This document shows, one piece after another, positions 1-9,554 of a DNA stretch of 64,000 nt. Every line of letters begins with the position of its first letter. Position 1 is the first letter of the stretch. Position numbers and translations under genes: made by a program. Source of the stretch: Mesorhizobium huakuii. Lineage in GTDB: Bacteria; Pseudomonadota; Alphaproteobacteria; Rhizobiales; Rhizobiaceae. Where the stretch lies: positions 124,001 to 188,000 of the forward strand of contig NZ_CP050299.1 in NCBI RefSeq assembly GCF_014189455.1. The letters run 5' to 3'. The notes under the pieces were generated by a model. It had not been told where the DNA came from. It worked only from the letters and a program-made list of their open reading frames with translations, and ran no database searches.

Positions 1-1225
1 TTTTGATGAGGCGCAATCGCAGCGTGTCGAATTGGGCGACGGCAAAGCTCGAGCGCCTCGGCATCGCGGCCCGCAAGCCCCACATCAACCAGTAAGCACC
101 GGCATGCAGGAAGAGCCGGAACTGGTTGGCCGTCGCTCTTGTGCAGGATGTGCGGTCGGCGGCAAGATGCGTCTTCCACGACTTGATGTGGTTCTCGGCC
201 GCGCCGCGCCGGCAGTAGACATCCTCGTAGAGCGCCTTGGCCTTCCCACCGGCAAGGTTGGTGACGACGAAGCGGGTATCGGCACCTTGGGCGCCGACCT
301 CGACCCGCGCGATGATGCGCTCGACGCGGCTCCAACTAGCGGCGCCGTCAACGAACTCCTTGAACCTGCGGACCTTGCCTGTCTTGGCCGACGCTTCGAA
401 GCGCGCCGTCGTGCTGGCCTCCAGATCCGCGACATGCTTGCGCAGGGTCGTGGTGGGCGCGAGGCCAAAGATGAAGTCGACGTCGTTGGCGCGGCACCAG
501 TCGATGACCTGCGGGCTGCAATAATGGCTATCGCCGCGGAGCAGGATTCGAATGTTCGGCCAGTTGATCCGGATCGCCCGCACCAGACGGCGCAGGTGGG
601 GGCGGATCTCAGCCCCACTCGGCCGCTTGGCCGGTCGCAGGATCGCGCTGACGAACCGTCCCGCACCATCGAACACTACGATCGGCTGGAAGCCGTACTC
701 GTCATGGTGGGCATTGAACAGGCGAAGCTGTTGGCCTCCGTGCACAGCGTCGAACGTGTCGTCGATGTCGAGCACAATCCGCTTCGGCACCTGCCGGAAG
801 GAGGCGCAGTAAAGGTCGATCATCGCTCGCCCCATGGCGACCAGCTCCCGCACGCCGGGCAGGTTCTCCAGCCGGCAGATCGTCGATTGCGAGGCCAGAT
901 CCCGACCCGACGGCAGCGCATCCTGGGCCATCTTGAAGACCGGATCGGAGCGCAGCCGGTTGGCGTCATTGCCATCCTCATAGCCGGCGGCGATCATCTT
1001 CATGCGAAAGCCGATCATGTCCGCCAGGCTGTGGACGACCTGGTCCGGGCAGCGCGGATCATCGATGCAACGCGCCAGACGGTCGGCCACCCGCAGTCGT
1101 TTTTCCACCTCGGCCAGCACCAGAACGCCACAGTTGGAGGACAACATGCCGCCGTTGAAACGGGCGACGACGGACTTGCCGCCCACTGATGACAAACCGC
1201 TCAGCGGCAGGGTAAGATCATTCAT
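1..1225 (-). CDS. IS1380-family transposase (3' end outside window)
   Basis: The frame is open from an ATG at 1225 (start MNDLTLPLSGLSS) to the window edge, about 408 codons. It is a DDE transposase that would cut and paste its own IS. Recognisable blocks are LDIDDTFDAVHGGQQ near residues 125-140 and RGDSHYCSPQVIDWC near residue 231, both typical of the IS1380 family, followed by RVERIIARVEVGAQ and YCRRGAAENHIK. No frameshift is visible in the part present. The last few dozen residues are missing only because the window ends. Confidence 0.85.
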   Translation of the reverse strand, partial: MNDLTLPLSGLSSVGGKSVVARFNGGMLSSNCGVLVLAEVEKRLRVADRLARCIDDPRCPDQVVHSLADMIGFRMKMIAAGYEDGNDANRLRSDPVFKMAQDALPSGRDLASQSTICRLENLPGVRELVAMGRAMIDLYCASFRQVPKRIVLDIDDTFDAVHGGQQLRLFNAHHDEYGFQPIVVFDGAGRFVSAILRPAKRPSGAEIRPHLRRLVRAIRINWPNIRILLRGDSHYCSPQVIDWCRANDVDFIFGLAPTTTLRKHVADLEASTTARFEASAKTGKVRRFKEFVDGAASWSRVERIIARVEVGAQGADTRFVVTNLAGGKAKALYEDVYCRRGAAENHIKSWKTHLAADRTSCTRATANQFRLFLHAGAYWLMWGLRAAMPRRSSFAVAQFDTLRLRLIK

Positions 1226-1331
1226 GGCGGGTGTGGTCTCCGGGAAATGGTTCGGATCGGCTTAAGCAACCAAATCCTAAGTCATTTCAACGGCTTGCGC
1301 CACATCCACCAACCCCCATGAATTTTTCAGG
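1..1331 (-). mobile_element. IS1380-family insertion sequence, partial
   Basis: The element is cut by the start of the window. Its transposase reads leftwards, and the terminal sequence on the right ends near position 1331 at CCTGAAAAATTCATGGGGG (read on the minus strand), the kind of end seen in IS1380 elements. The exact terminus is inferred, because the other end is outside the window. Confidence 0.7.
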
Positions 1332-1470
1332 CTAAGTAGTCGACAAGCCGTCCCACGCCGAGGTGGTCCGGAAATCGACATGCGGGCAGTTTTCACGTCG
1401 ATACCAAGGGCTCGATGCAGGCCAACGGAATTGATTATCGTTCGAGATTCAAGCTAATCACAGACTTGAC

Positions 1471-1505
1471 GAACCAGCGTGGTTCAACAATAATCATAGT
1501 GAACC
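1471..1505. promoter_or_regulatory. overlapping palindromes, probable ParD operator
   Basis: Two inverted repeats overlap directly upstream of the antitoxin gene: GAACCA-GCG-TGGTTC (1471-1485) and GGTTCA-N13-TGAACC (1481-1505). Ribbon-helix-helix antitoxins normally repress their own operon at such repeats, so this is the likely autoregulatory site. The role is inferred from position and symmetry. Confidence 0.55.
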
Positions 1506-1523
1506 AACGAAAGTTATACCCCC

Positions 1524-1769
1524 ATGACCGCCTTCACCGTCCGTGTGCCGGACGAAACCGCAGACAGGCTGGACCAACTCGCCGAAAAGCTTGACCGCTC
1601 ACGCTCCTATGTGGCCGCACAGGCCATTGAGGACTTCGTGGCCCGGGAAGAGTGGCAGCTGGCTGAAATAGAGGCCGGGTTGGCCGAGGCCCAGCGCGGC
1701 GAATTCGCAAGTGACCATGATGTAGCTGCCGTGGTCGGAAAATACGTCAAGTCCGCCCGCCAATCATGA
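1524..1769 (+). CDS. parD: ParD/CopG-type ribbon-helix-helix antitoxin
   Basis: An 81-residue protein. The N-terminal half (TAFTVRVPDETADRLDQLA, then LDRSRSYVAAQAIEDFVARE) is a classic ribbon-helix-helix fold: a short beta strand for DNA binding and two helices for dimerisation. The C-terminal tail (EIEAGLAEAQRGEFAS) is the part that usually wraps the toxin. It overlaps the toxin gene by 4 bases (ATGA), so the two are translationally coupled. It should neutralise the toxin and repress the operon at the palindromes just upstream. The ribosome-binding site is weak; the ATG was chosen because it gives the complete fold. Confidence 0.85.
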   Translation: MTAFTVRVPDETADRLDQLAEKLDRSRSYVAAQAIEDFVAREEWQLAEIEAGLAEAQRGEFASDHDVAAVVGKYVKSARQS

Positions 1770-2059
1770 GCCGTAAAAGAATCCGCTGGACCCAGCGGGC
1801 GTTGCGGCGGCTTGACGAAATCGGCGCCCACATCGAGAAAGACAGCTCCGATGCCGCCGGCCGTGTCGTAGCGCGCATTGTGTCAGCGGCCGAGCACCTG
1901 GCCGAGCAACCGGCCATGGGTCGCATCGGACGCATCAAGACGACGCGGGAGCTCGTTTTGGCTGATATACCCTATATCATCCCCTATCACGTCAATGGCG
2001 AGACTGTCGAAATCCTGACTGTCATGCACGCCGCCCAACAGTGGCCGCAGGCCCTGTAA
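1766..2059 (+). CDS. parE: ParE/RelE-superfamily toxin
   Basis: A 97-residue basic protein of the ParE/RelE toxin fold. Family landmarks are WTQRALRRLDEIGAHI at the N-terminus, AEHLAEQPAMGRIGRIKTTRELVL in the middle and YIIPYHVNGETVEILTVMHAAQQWP at the C-terminus. ParE members inhibit DNA gyrase and RelE members cleave mRNA; the sequence looks closer to ParE, but the target cannot be decided from sequence alone. It is coupled to the upstream antitoxin and appears intact. Together they form an addiction module, which fits a plasmid or genomic island. Confidence 0.85.
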   Translation: MSRKRIRWTQRALRRLDEIGAHIEKDSSDAAGRVVARIVSAAEHLAEQPAMGRIGRIKTTRELVLADIPYIIPYHVNGETVEILTVMHAAQQWPQAL

Positions 2060-2144
2060 AGTCGCTGCACCAGCAAATTTCCGGCCGTCACGCCAGAATC
2101 GTATTGATGATTTTGGGGCGCTTCCGCCATTCTTGAATTACGCA

Positions 2145-2180
2145 ACGATAAGCCCCTGGCGTGAACCGGGGGCTTATCGT
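2145..2180. terminator. strong hairpin after the toxin-antitoxin operon
   Basis: ACGATAAGCCCC and GGGGCTTATCGT form a near-perfect stem of about 12 base pairs with a short loop, 86 bases after the toxin stop. There is no T tract, so intrinsic termination is not assured. It could also be a bidirectional structure or a small repeat. Confidence 0.45.
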
Positions 2181-2734
2181 AATCAGTCGCGGACGATCTG
2201 TCCGCCGACATCCAAGCCGTCGGGCAGAGCGATAAGGCCCGTGCCACCGAAGAGGTAGAGGTCGTCCCGACCTTCGGCCCGTCCGGCATGGCGGCGAGGT
2301 CCGTGCGGCCGGAGAGGTCGAGATTATCGGGGGTAGACGATTCTCCTGTGTCGGCCCTCCGTCACGCCGGAAGGCGGGTGCCGGGGGATCGCTACGAGGA
2401 GCGGAAACGGGACATTGGAAATGTCGCCGGTTCAGTATGGGCGAGGGAATGCCGTTTGCAAAGGGGACCAAAAATAGCAGATTCAGGCAATGCCATATCC
2501 CCTCCCCCGTTACGGCCGGCAGTAATACGAACGGCCGTTGCGGCTTCGCCGCTCCGGCGGCATCCTCTCAAGGCGGCGAACCGGTCGGCCAGCCGGAGTG
2601 GTGGCGTGTTCAGGTTCTCTTCGCCACCCTCGCCGCATGGGGTTCTGCTGCTGCCAGACCTGATTCTCTTAGTCTAGCCCAATAGCTTCTGCGACCGGGT
2701 CTGCCGCACTACACGCCGGGTGGGGGGAAATGGA
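2181..2734. other. stretch without a recognisable gene
   Basis: Only short shadow frames are present. A phrase reading LSADIQAVGQSDKARATEEV on the plus strand (about 2200-2260) may be a scrap of an old coding region, but I cannot assign it. Confidence 0.3.
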
Positions 2735-2932
2735 ATGAAGCGACCCTATAGTTCGTTGAGCATCGACCAGCTTGAGGCGATACTGGATAAAGCTACGGCA
2801 AGTGGTGATACCAAGGCTGTCAAAGTCATCGCGCGTGAAGCTGCAGTGAGGACCACAGCTCGGGCCGGGAGGCTTCTGGTCCGCGCCAAATCCGCATTGA
2901 ACGTCAAGCCCGACTTGAACAGTTGGAGGTGA
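2735..2932 (+). pseudogene. small hypothetical gene cut by IS1634 copy 1
   Basis: An ATG at 2735 sits behind a purine-rich stretch (GGGGGGAAATGGA). The 55 or so native residues (MKRPYSSLSIDQLEAILDKA, ending RLLVRAKSALN) form a predicted helical, basic protein. The IS terminus begins at 2904, so the last nine residues and the stop come from the IS. The native 3' part is lost. I do not recognise the family. Confidence 0.4.
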
Positions 2933-4796
2933 ACGGATGGCGAACGCTGTCCGTTAAGCTATTGAATTCACTGGCCTTGAGTTTTCGGCGCGAAAATGTG
3001 TGGTAACAACATTTGATCTGCTAGCCGCATGTTGTATGGATTTGATGGCATTTATTCGCTAACAACGCTGGCATGTTTGTCGTTGAGAGAGTCGCGCGCG
3101 GCCACCGCTATCTTTACCTCGTGGAAAGTGTCCGCGACGGTAAAACCGTTCGCCAGCGCACGATAAAGGCGCTGGGCCGCAAGGATGCGCTGGTTGCCAG
3201 CGGCGAACTTGACAGATTGGCGGCCTCGATTGCGCGCCATGGCGAACGCAGCCTCATCCTGTCCGACATTGACGCGGGGCGAATTGCCTCTCGCCGCATC
3301 GGCGGTCCGCTGTTGTTCGGGCGGCTGTGGGAGCGGCTCGGGATCGGCGAGGTGCTGGAAGAGGTGCTGGAAGGGCGCCAGTTCGGCTTTGCGGTGGAAC
3401 GGGCGGTGTTCGTTGGCACGCTGCATCGGCTGTTCGTCTCGGGCTCGGACCGCGACTGCGCGAACTGGATGGCCGATTATGGTATCGAGGGCGCCGAGGG
3501 TCTGGCGCTCCATCACTTTTACCGGGCCATGGCGTGGCTGGGCGAGGAACTCGGCGAAAAGGCGCAAGGCGCGCTGGTGGCGCGCTGCGTGAAAGACGCG
3601 ATCGAGGAAAAGCTCTTCGCGCGCCGGCAGGACCTGTTCACCGACCTCAGCCTTGTGTTCATGGACACCACCTCGTTGTCCTTCCATGGCGCGGGCGGCG
3701 AGACGCTGGGCAAGCGCGGGCATTCCAAGGACTTCCGCCCCGATCTGGCGCAAATGATCCTGGCGCTGGTCGTTGATGCCGAGGGCCGGCCGATCTGCAC
3801 CGAGATGGTGCCCGGCAACACCGCTGACGTGACCGTCCTGTTGCCGGTGGTCGATCGGCTGCGAACGCGCTTCGGCGTCACACGCGCCTGCGTTGTCGCC
3901 GATCGCGGCATGATCAGCGCCGATACCATCGCCGCGCTCGAAAAGCTGGGCATGGAATACATTCTGGGGGCCCGCGAACGCTCGAGCAGCGTGATCCACA
4001 ACGTCGTGCTCAATGACGCGGCACCGATGGTTCCGCTCGTTCTCGAGCGCCAGCGCGGTGAAACTCAGTTGTGGGTCAAAGAGGTCAAGGTCGGTAAAGA
4101 CCGCTATATTGTCAGCCGCAATGACGCCGAGGCCGAGAAGGACAAGGCCGACCGCCAGGCGATCATCGCCGGCCTCGAGGCACAGCTCAAGAAGGGCGAC
4201 AAGGCACTGGTCGGCAACTCGGCCTACCGGCGTTACCTCAAGGCCAGCGGCAAGAACTTCAAGATCGATGTCGGCAAGCTTGCCGAGGAAGCCCGGTACG
4301 ACGGCATCACCGTGGTGCGGACCAACGCGAAGGTGACCCCGCTCCAGGCCGTGCTGCGGTATCGCGATTTGCTCGAGGTCGAGAGCCTGTTCCGCGCCGC
4401 CAAGGCAACCTTCAATACCCGGCCGATCTTCCACCAATCCGATGCCGCCATCCGCGGGCATGTGTTTTGCTCGTTCCTGGGGCTCGTACTCAGCAAGGAA
4501 CTGTACCGCCTCTGCCGGGCCAAAGGCCTGACGCCCGAATGGCAGCCGCTTCTACGCGATCTCGACCGCCTCCAGGAAGCCACCATCGAAAAGGATGGTC
4601 GCATCGTCACCACCAGAACCCACGTTACGGGCCAAGTGGGCAACGTCTTCAAGGCAGCTGGCATCGCTCTGCCACACAACCTCGACGAACAACTCGCCTG
4701 ATATCATCCCCAAAATGTAGTGGTAACACGCGCCGGCGCGCGCCTAACGTGCTGATATAATAACATATTCTTACAGGCGGTGTTTAAGTGGGGTCA
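2904..4796 (+). mobile_element. IS1634-family element, copy 1
   Basis: 1893 bp, the same length as the inverted copy at 55186-57078. Ends were set where the two copies stop matching; imperfect terminal repeats are visible (TCAAGCCCGACTTGAACAG at the left; TGACCCCACTTAAACACC as reverse complement of the right end). No target-site duplication can be seen. The two near-identical inverted copies about 50 kb apart could recombine and flip the DNA between them. Confidence 0.8.
3073..4701 (+). CDS. IS1634-family transposase
   Basis: 542 residues, full length for IS1634-type DDE transposases. The N-terminal region (MFVVERVARGHRYLYLVESV) precedes the catalytic core. LVFMDTTSLSFHG carries the first catalytic aspartate (about residues 193-205), CVVADRGMISADTIAALE the second (about residues 276-293), and the region YRDLLEVESLFRAAK near residue 440 the glutamate. 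It is intact and almost identical to the copy at 55281-56909, differing by a few bases. This implies recent transposition or gene conversion. Confidence 0.93.
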   Translation: MFVVERVARGHRYLYLVESVRDGKTVRQRTIKALGRKDALVASGELDRLAASIARHGERSLILSDIDAGRIASRRIGGPLLFGRLWERLGIGEVLEEVLEGRQFGFAVERAVFVGTLHRLFVSGSDRDCANWMADYGIEGAEGLALHHFYRAMAWLGEELGEKAQGALVARCVKDAIEEKLFARRQDLFTDLSLVFMDTTSLSFHGAGGETLGKRGHSKDFRPDLAQMILALVVDAEGRPICTEMVPGNTADVTVLLPVVDRLRTRFGVTRACVVADRGMISADTIAALEKLGMEYILGARERSSSVIHNVVLNDAAPMVPLVLERQRGETQLWVKEVKVGKDRYIVSRNDAEAEKDKADRQAIIAGLEAQLKKGDKALVGNSAYRRYLKASGKNFKIDVGKLAEEARYDGITVVRTNAKVTPLQAVLRYRDLLEVESLFRAAKATFNTRPIFHQSDAAIRGHVFCSFLGLVLSKELYRLCRAKGLTPEWQPLLRDLDRLQEATIEKDGRIVTTRTHVTGQVGNVFKAAGIALPHNLDEQLA

Positions 4797-4848
4797 AGCA
4801 AGCGGACCTCTTCGACCGAAGCGCCCAGACGTCTAGGAAGCGGCCGCC

Positions 4849-6020
4849 GTGGTGCACAAGAAAGCGGCGGCGAAGCCCGTGGGTCGTAAACCCACGACGG
4901 AGCAGCAACAGGCAATTGACGCTTTCCTGTCCGGTGGCTCGCTCCGCATCAATGCTTATGCGGGCACCGGCAAGACCTCGACGCTGCAGTTCCTTGCCCA
5001 CGGCACTCGCAGCCGCGCCAGTACATCGCCTTTAACAAGGCGATTGTCGGAGACGCCCGTGAGAAATTTCCTCCGACGGTAAATTGCTCCACCACCCACA
5101 GCCTAGCGCTGAAATCGCTGCACTCAGACTACAAAAAAACCAAGGACAAGTTCGCCGGCAAGGTCGGCACGAAGCAACTCGCTGAGATACTTGGATTCAA
5201 GAAGGCCTGGCGAGTTGACCGTGACCATTCTCTACAGCCAGTGTCACAAGCTTATTTGATCCAGCAAACAGTTAGACGGTTCGCTCAAAGCGGCGACGAG
5301 GAAATCTCTGACGCGCACGTGCCTCGGCACGGATCGCTGCTTACGGCCAGCGAAGATACTCTCAAGGCAGTGAAAGAGTTTGCGTGCAACAATGCCAGGC
5401 ACGTATGGCACCGCATGTGCGACCCAAAGGATGCGATCCCGCTGGGTTTTGACGGGTTCTTGAAGCTTTGGGGGCTATCCAAGCCGCAGATCGCAGCCGA
5501 CTACATCCTTCTAGATGAAGCGCAGGACACCAATCCCGTCGTACTCGAGGTGCTGCGGCGGCAAAACGCCCAGCTTGTCTACGTTGGCGACCGCTACCAG
5601 CAGATATACGAATGGCGTGGCGCGGTGAACGCGATGGATGCGATCAAGACTGATGCCATCGTTAGCCTGACCCAGTCGTTCCGGTTCGGTCCCGAGATCG
5701 CCGGCGAAGCATCCCGCATCCTGCAGCGGCTCGGTGAGAGCGTTCCGCTGACCGGCAATCCCGCTATGCGGAGCCGGGTCGGTAGCTGCAACCCCAATGC
5801 CATCCTTGCCAGGACCAATGCGAACGTCATGACGGCGCTAATCCAGTGCCTCGATGAGGGTCGCAAGCCGCATCTCGTTGGCGACAACAGGGACCTCAAG
5901 GAGCTGCTGTGGGGAGTGCGGGACTTGAAGGAGGGGCGTCCAACCGATGTCGCCGATTTCTTCGGTTTCACCAGTTGGGAGTCGGTGGTCGACTTCTCCA
6001 AGACCACCGAGGGCTGTTGA
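4849..6020 (+). pseudogene. UvrD/Rep-type superfamily 1 helicase, frameshifted and truncated
   Basis: The N-terminal frame from GTG 4849 holds Walker A in RINAYAGTGKTSTLQFLAHG. One frameshift near 5000-5020 moves the reading to QYIAFNKAIVGDAREKF and onward. The second frame carries the Walker B/DEAQ box (DYILLDEAQDTNPVVLEVL), motif III (YVGDRYQQIYEWRGAVNA) and motif IV (SLTQSFRFGPEIA). Members of this group are ATP-driven 3'-5' DNA helicases. The C-terminal motor domain is lost at 6020, where an IS21-type terminus begins, so the product cannot be a working helicase. Confidence 0.75.
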
Positions 6021-6114
6021 TTGCCACTGAGAACTGACCCGGCAGCACAGGATATTTCCATCGAGAATTGACCCATGTTTGAACCACCCCTGCACGTTAG
6101 CGGGGGCTTTGGAG
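6018..6114. mobile_element. IS21-family terminal remnant
   Basis: TGTTGATTGCCACTGAGAAC followed by TGACCCGG and then a second GAGAATTGACCC resembles the multiple end-repeats of IS21-family elements. No IS21 gene follows here, so only an end remains. It marks the point where the helicase gene was cut. Confidence 0.5.
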
Positions 6115-6922
6115 GGTGCTGTCACATTGATTGAGGGGTAAGGAAATTGAGGTAGCAGCGCGCCCATGACCGTGAGTGCACCGACCTACAAGAACCACCG
6201 CTATCCGATCGAAATCGTGGCCCGTGCTGTCTGGCTCTACTTCCGCTTCAATCTGAGCCTGCGCGATGTCGAGGAAATGCTGCTCGATCGCGGGATCGTC
6301 GTTTCCTACGAGACCATCCGCCGATGGTGCCGAAAGCACGGCCCTGATTATGCGCGCCGCATACGCCGCAAGGCACCAACGAAAGACGATGTCTGGCATC
6401 TGGATGAAGTCGTGGTGCGCATCAACGGTCAGAAGTGCTGGTTGTGGAGAGCGGTTGATCAGGACGGATATGTGCTCGACGAGATTGTCCAGACGCGTCG
6501 CAACACCAAGGCCGCCAGGCGCCTGCTGACGCGACTTCTGAAGAAGCAGGGTCTGCCGCCAAAGCGTATGATCACCGACAAACTGCGCTCCTACGGGGCG
6601 GCCAAACGCCAGCTCATGCCGAACGTGGAACACCGCTCGCATAAAGGCTTGAACAACCGGGCGGAGAATTCTCACCTGCCGTTCCGAAAACGGGAACGAA
6701 CGCGACAGGGTTTCCGGTCGGTCGGCTCATTGCAGCATTTCGTGTCGATCTTCTCCGCCGTCCGAAATCTCTTCGTCCCATCCCAGACCAACCGCTCCGC
6801 AGCACAAATTCGAACCCATCGACGCCAGGCAATGGCCGCGTGGGAAGCCGTGAGTGCACGGCCTGCCTGAAAAGCGCGGTATCGGCCTCACGCGGCCACA
6901 TTTCAAACAACGTGACAACGCC
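6115..6922 (+). mobile_element. IS6-family element (type 1, 808 bp)
   Basis: Terminal inverted repeats GGTGCTGTCACATTG (left) and GGCGTTGTCACGTTG (reverse complement of the right end) enclose one transposase gene. They resemble the ends of the elements at 8500-9303 and 20876-21675, so the three belong to one subgroup. Confidence 0.75.
6166..6870 (+). CDS. IS6-family transposase
   Basis: 234 residues, the normal length for IS6 DDE transposases, which act by replicative transposition and cointegrate formation. The core includes VWHLDEVVVRINGQKCWLWRA (first Asp), MITDKLRSYGAAKRQLMPNV (second Asp) and NRAENSHLPFRKRERTRQGF (Glu). It is intact. The start at 6166 follows the IS left end by about 50 bases. 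Confidence 0.9.
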   Translation: MTVSAPTYKNHRYPIEIVARAVWLYFRFNLSLRDVEEMLLDRGIVVSYETIRRWCRKHGPDYARRIRRKAPTKDDVWHLDEVVVRINGQKCWLWRAVDQDGYVLDEIVQTRRNTKAARRLLTRLLKKQGLPPKRMITDKLRSYGAAKRQLMPNVEHRSHKGLNNRAENSHLPFRKRERTRQGFRSVGSLQHFVSIFSAVRNLFVPSQTNRSAAQIRTHRRQAMAAWEAVSARPA

Positions 6923-7258
6923 AATCCCATCTCTTCTTCGAGCCGGCGGTGAGGGGCAGCCAACGCGGCCTCACCTCGTCGGGGATGACCGCAGCACGTG
7001 TTGGACCAACAACCCGGCGAGTGATAATTCACCACGGCACGACCCTGCATTCGGATTTCACCCAAGGTGTTGACCACAAAAGTCGAGAACGCTCGGTGCA
7101 GAAGCCCTCTTTCATGCGCTTCCAGTTTAGGGGCCGTACCGATTACCTGGTATTCTTCACCCAGGAGCACGACGTGCTCCTGGCACTCGTAAGAGCCTAT
7201 GGTGTCCATCGCCGATACAATCGGTTGCTTGAAGCCACCAGTAGGTCCAACTCTCATT

Positions 7259-7319
7259 ATCTGTACCGTGCGATCGACAAACACGGCAACCCGGTTGATT
7301 TCCTGCTGCGAGCTTCCTG
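7259..7319 (+). pseudogene. IS6-family transposase scrap
   Basis: The peptide HYLYRAIDKHGNPVDFLLRA is a hallmark of another IS6 subgroup (IS26/IS6100-like), but only about 20 residues survive. The surrounding 6923-7258 and 7320-7507 hold no other gene I can support. Confidence 0.55.
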
Positions 7320-7507
7320 ACGGTTATTGGACCGGCCGTTGGCTCCAGCGGTGCCGCCTGGAACCAAGCATATGGGGCGGTGAAGTCGGTCAGCATGTTT
7401 GCGATGTGATGTATGTTGCGTGGGCCGGTCCTGAAGATACCAAGCGCAAACTGGATGAAGCCCTCGGGCCAATGCCAAGGGGATCACCCATTTAGTTCCC
7501 GGGACGA

Positions 7508-7845
7508 TCAGGCCGCCTTGGCGTCTGTCAGCGCCTTCTCCAAGGCGTCCTTGATCGGCTTGGTGACGTTGGCCACCCCCTTGGTGCTGAGTGCCTGGAA
7601 TTCCTTGGTCTGCTCCACACACATTTCGAGCCCTTTGCGCAACAAGTTCGACTGCAGCGCGATAACTGCCGACGGCAACTTGGCGCCAACCAACGCCTGT
7701 AGATGCGAGAGGTCTGCCTCGGCGTTCGCCCGCAATGCAGCGATCGTCTTCAGCGACAGTTCGTTGCCGACCGCTTTTGTGTTTTCGAAGATGGATTCTG
7801 AGCATTTTCCGGGCGTCTTCGGCACCCGACGCGAATTCGACAAGA
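7508..7845 (-). pseudogene. phasin family protein, 3' part
   Basis: About 110 residues match the C-terminal part of rhizobial phasins: SIFENTKAVGNELSLKTIAA, then ADLSHLQALVGAKLPSAVIA, FQALSTKGVANVTKPIKDAL and a terminal EKALTDAKAA. Phasins coat polyhydroxybutyrate granules in the cytoplasm. The 5' end is replaced near 7845 by a group II intron maturase fragment. The short frame starting at 7858 is therefore a chimera and not a complete gene. Confidence 0.6.
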
Positions 7846-8186
7846 GCACGTTGGACAATGCGGTCTGTCAGGGTCGGAATACCCAGTGGTCGTAGCTTGC
7901 CGTTTGATTTCGGGATATAGATGCGCTTCACCGGCTTGGGGCAATAGGTGCCCTTCAGCAGGCTCATCCGCAGGGCGGCCAGATGCTGATCCAGTCCAGC
8001 CTGCATCCGTTGCTTATCTATTCCGTCTATGCCCGGTGTTCGTGCGCCACTTGACGCCAAAACAATGCGAGCGGCCTCGGCAAGCCATTCTCTATCGGCA
8101 ATGAGCCGAAGAAGTCGATCGAACCTTCGGTTCGGATCGCACTCGGCCCATGTTGCGAGCTTGTGCTGCATTTCGCTGATTATCAA
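7846..8186 (-). pseudogene. group II intron reverse transcriptase/maturase, N-terminal fragment
   Basis: About 113 residues (EWLAEAARIVLASSGARTPG, then YCPKPVKRIYIPKSNGKLRP and LGIPTLTDRIVQRAL) match domains 0-1 of LtrA-type intron-encoded proteins. The frame runs on past 7845 into phasin sequence, so the YADD catalytic domain and maturase domain are gone. I cannot find the intron RNA's domain V, so only a relic is present. Confidence 0.75.
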
Positions 8187-8499
8187 AGGTCTTCACCTCA
8201 TTTGGTCAGGTAGTTTGCACTTCAAGCAGTTTGAACTGTTCCCCTTCGCCATGTGACAGGCTTTCCCTGCCGCGGACTACTACGAGTCCGCCAACATGAT
8301 GGACATCAGGGTCAACTCCCTTGCTATGCAGAACATCGTTGTCATTCCATCATGCCTTCCCTCGTTCATATGCTGGACGTCTTCGTATTGGTGAGGCTGC
8401 CGGTCGCAGTCTTTTCCCTTGCTTTCTGCAAGTCGATGCCGATGCCATGGTCTGGCTGCGTTCTCTCCATGGTCCCCAATAAGCGCCTTACGTATGCGC
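8187..8499. other. stretch without a recognisable gene
   Basis: Short overlapping frames on both strands; none has a recognisable motif or a convincing ribosome-binding site. Confidence 0.3.
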
Positions 8500-9303
8500 G
8501 GCGATGTCACGTTGTCTGGCTATGAACGCGCTGAGAGCTGCGGCGCTGTTGTCAGCTGACCACGGTTACGGCTTTCCATTCCGCCATGGCCTGCAGGCGG
8601 TGAATATGTGTGGCAAGAGCGGAGCGTTTTGAGCGAGGTGGAACGAAGAGGTTACGCAGAGCCGAGAAGATCGAGACGAAACGCTGCAGGCTTTCTGGCG
8701 ACCGGAAGCCCTGCATCACCCGCTCTCGTTTTCGCAGCGGCACATGGGAATTCTCGGCGCGGTTGTTCAATCCTTTGTGTGACCGGTGCTCGACGTCCGG
8801 CATCACCTGACGCTTGCCGCTCCATACGAGCGCAGCTTGTCAGTGATCATGCGCTTCGGTGCGACGCCCTGTTTCTTCAACAGGCGCGTCAGCAATCGCT
8901 TGCCCGCCTTGGTGTTGCGGCGGTTCTGGACGATCTCGTCGAGGACATAGCCGTCCTGATCGACGGCGCGCCATAGCCAGTGTTTTCGGCCAGCAATGGT
9001 GATGACGACTTCGTCCAGGTGCCAGATGTCATCGCGGCTCGGCTGCTTGCGGCGCAAGCGGCGAGCATAATCGGGCCCGAACTTCTTGCCCCAGCGGCGG
9101 ATCGTTTCGTAGGAGACCACGATGGCGCGCTCCAGCAGCATTTCCTCGACCAGACGCAGGCTCAAGGGGAACCGGTAGTAGAGCCAGACCGCATGGGCGA
9201 TGATCTGCGGCGGGAAACGATGGCGCTTGTAGCTGATGGCAGGCATTATCATGCCGCCGTCCCTATGCCACAAATGCTGACGCACGGTTTACGTGACAAC
9301 ACC
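8500..9303 (-). mobile_element. IS6-family element (type 1, 804 bp)
   Basis: Ends GGCGATGTCACG (left) and GGTGTTGTCACG (reverse complement of right end). It abuts the duplicated block that carries the DUF2285 gene and TALE-like gene A. Confidence 0.7.
8552..9285 (-). pseudogene. IS6-family transposase, frameshifted
   Basis: The N-terminal two thirds (through ITDKLRSYGAA) and the C-terminal third (starting MMPDVEHRSHKGLNNRAENS) are in different frames. The break lies near 8803-8812, where one base is missing relative to the intact relative at 20929-21630. All three DDE blocks are otherwise present. The enzyme is inactive unless the base is a sequencing error. Confidence 0.8.
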
Positions 9304-9554
9304 CGCCCGACACCACACCAACCTGCCGACAATCGTGTGCAATCCATCGCCCGTTTATACTGCGCCTTCACGCGACGTCCGGCGCGGGCCGCCGGAGCCG
9401 ACAACAGCTATGAAGACGATTCTGTTGACCCGCTCACACCGTACTGTTTGTTGCTGCGCGTCGACGGCCAGTTTGCTGATTGCCTGCGTCTTCTGTCCTC
9501 GACACCGTCAATCGCGTCCGATTCGACAAAACGGCGCCACCGACGGCAGGTCGC

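Noticed and set aside
3052..4461. 469-codon antisense ORF opposite the IS1634 transposase (and its twin at 55521-56930)
   Set aside because: Pure shadow of a high-GC coding strand; no family motif, and the sense frame is a complete transposase.
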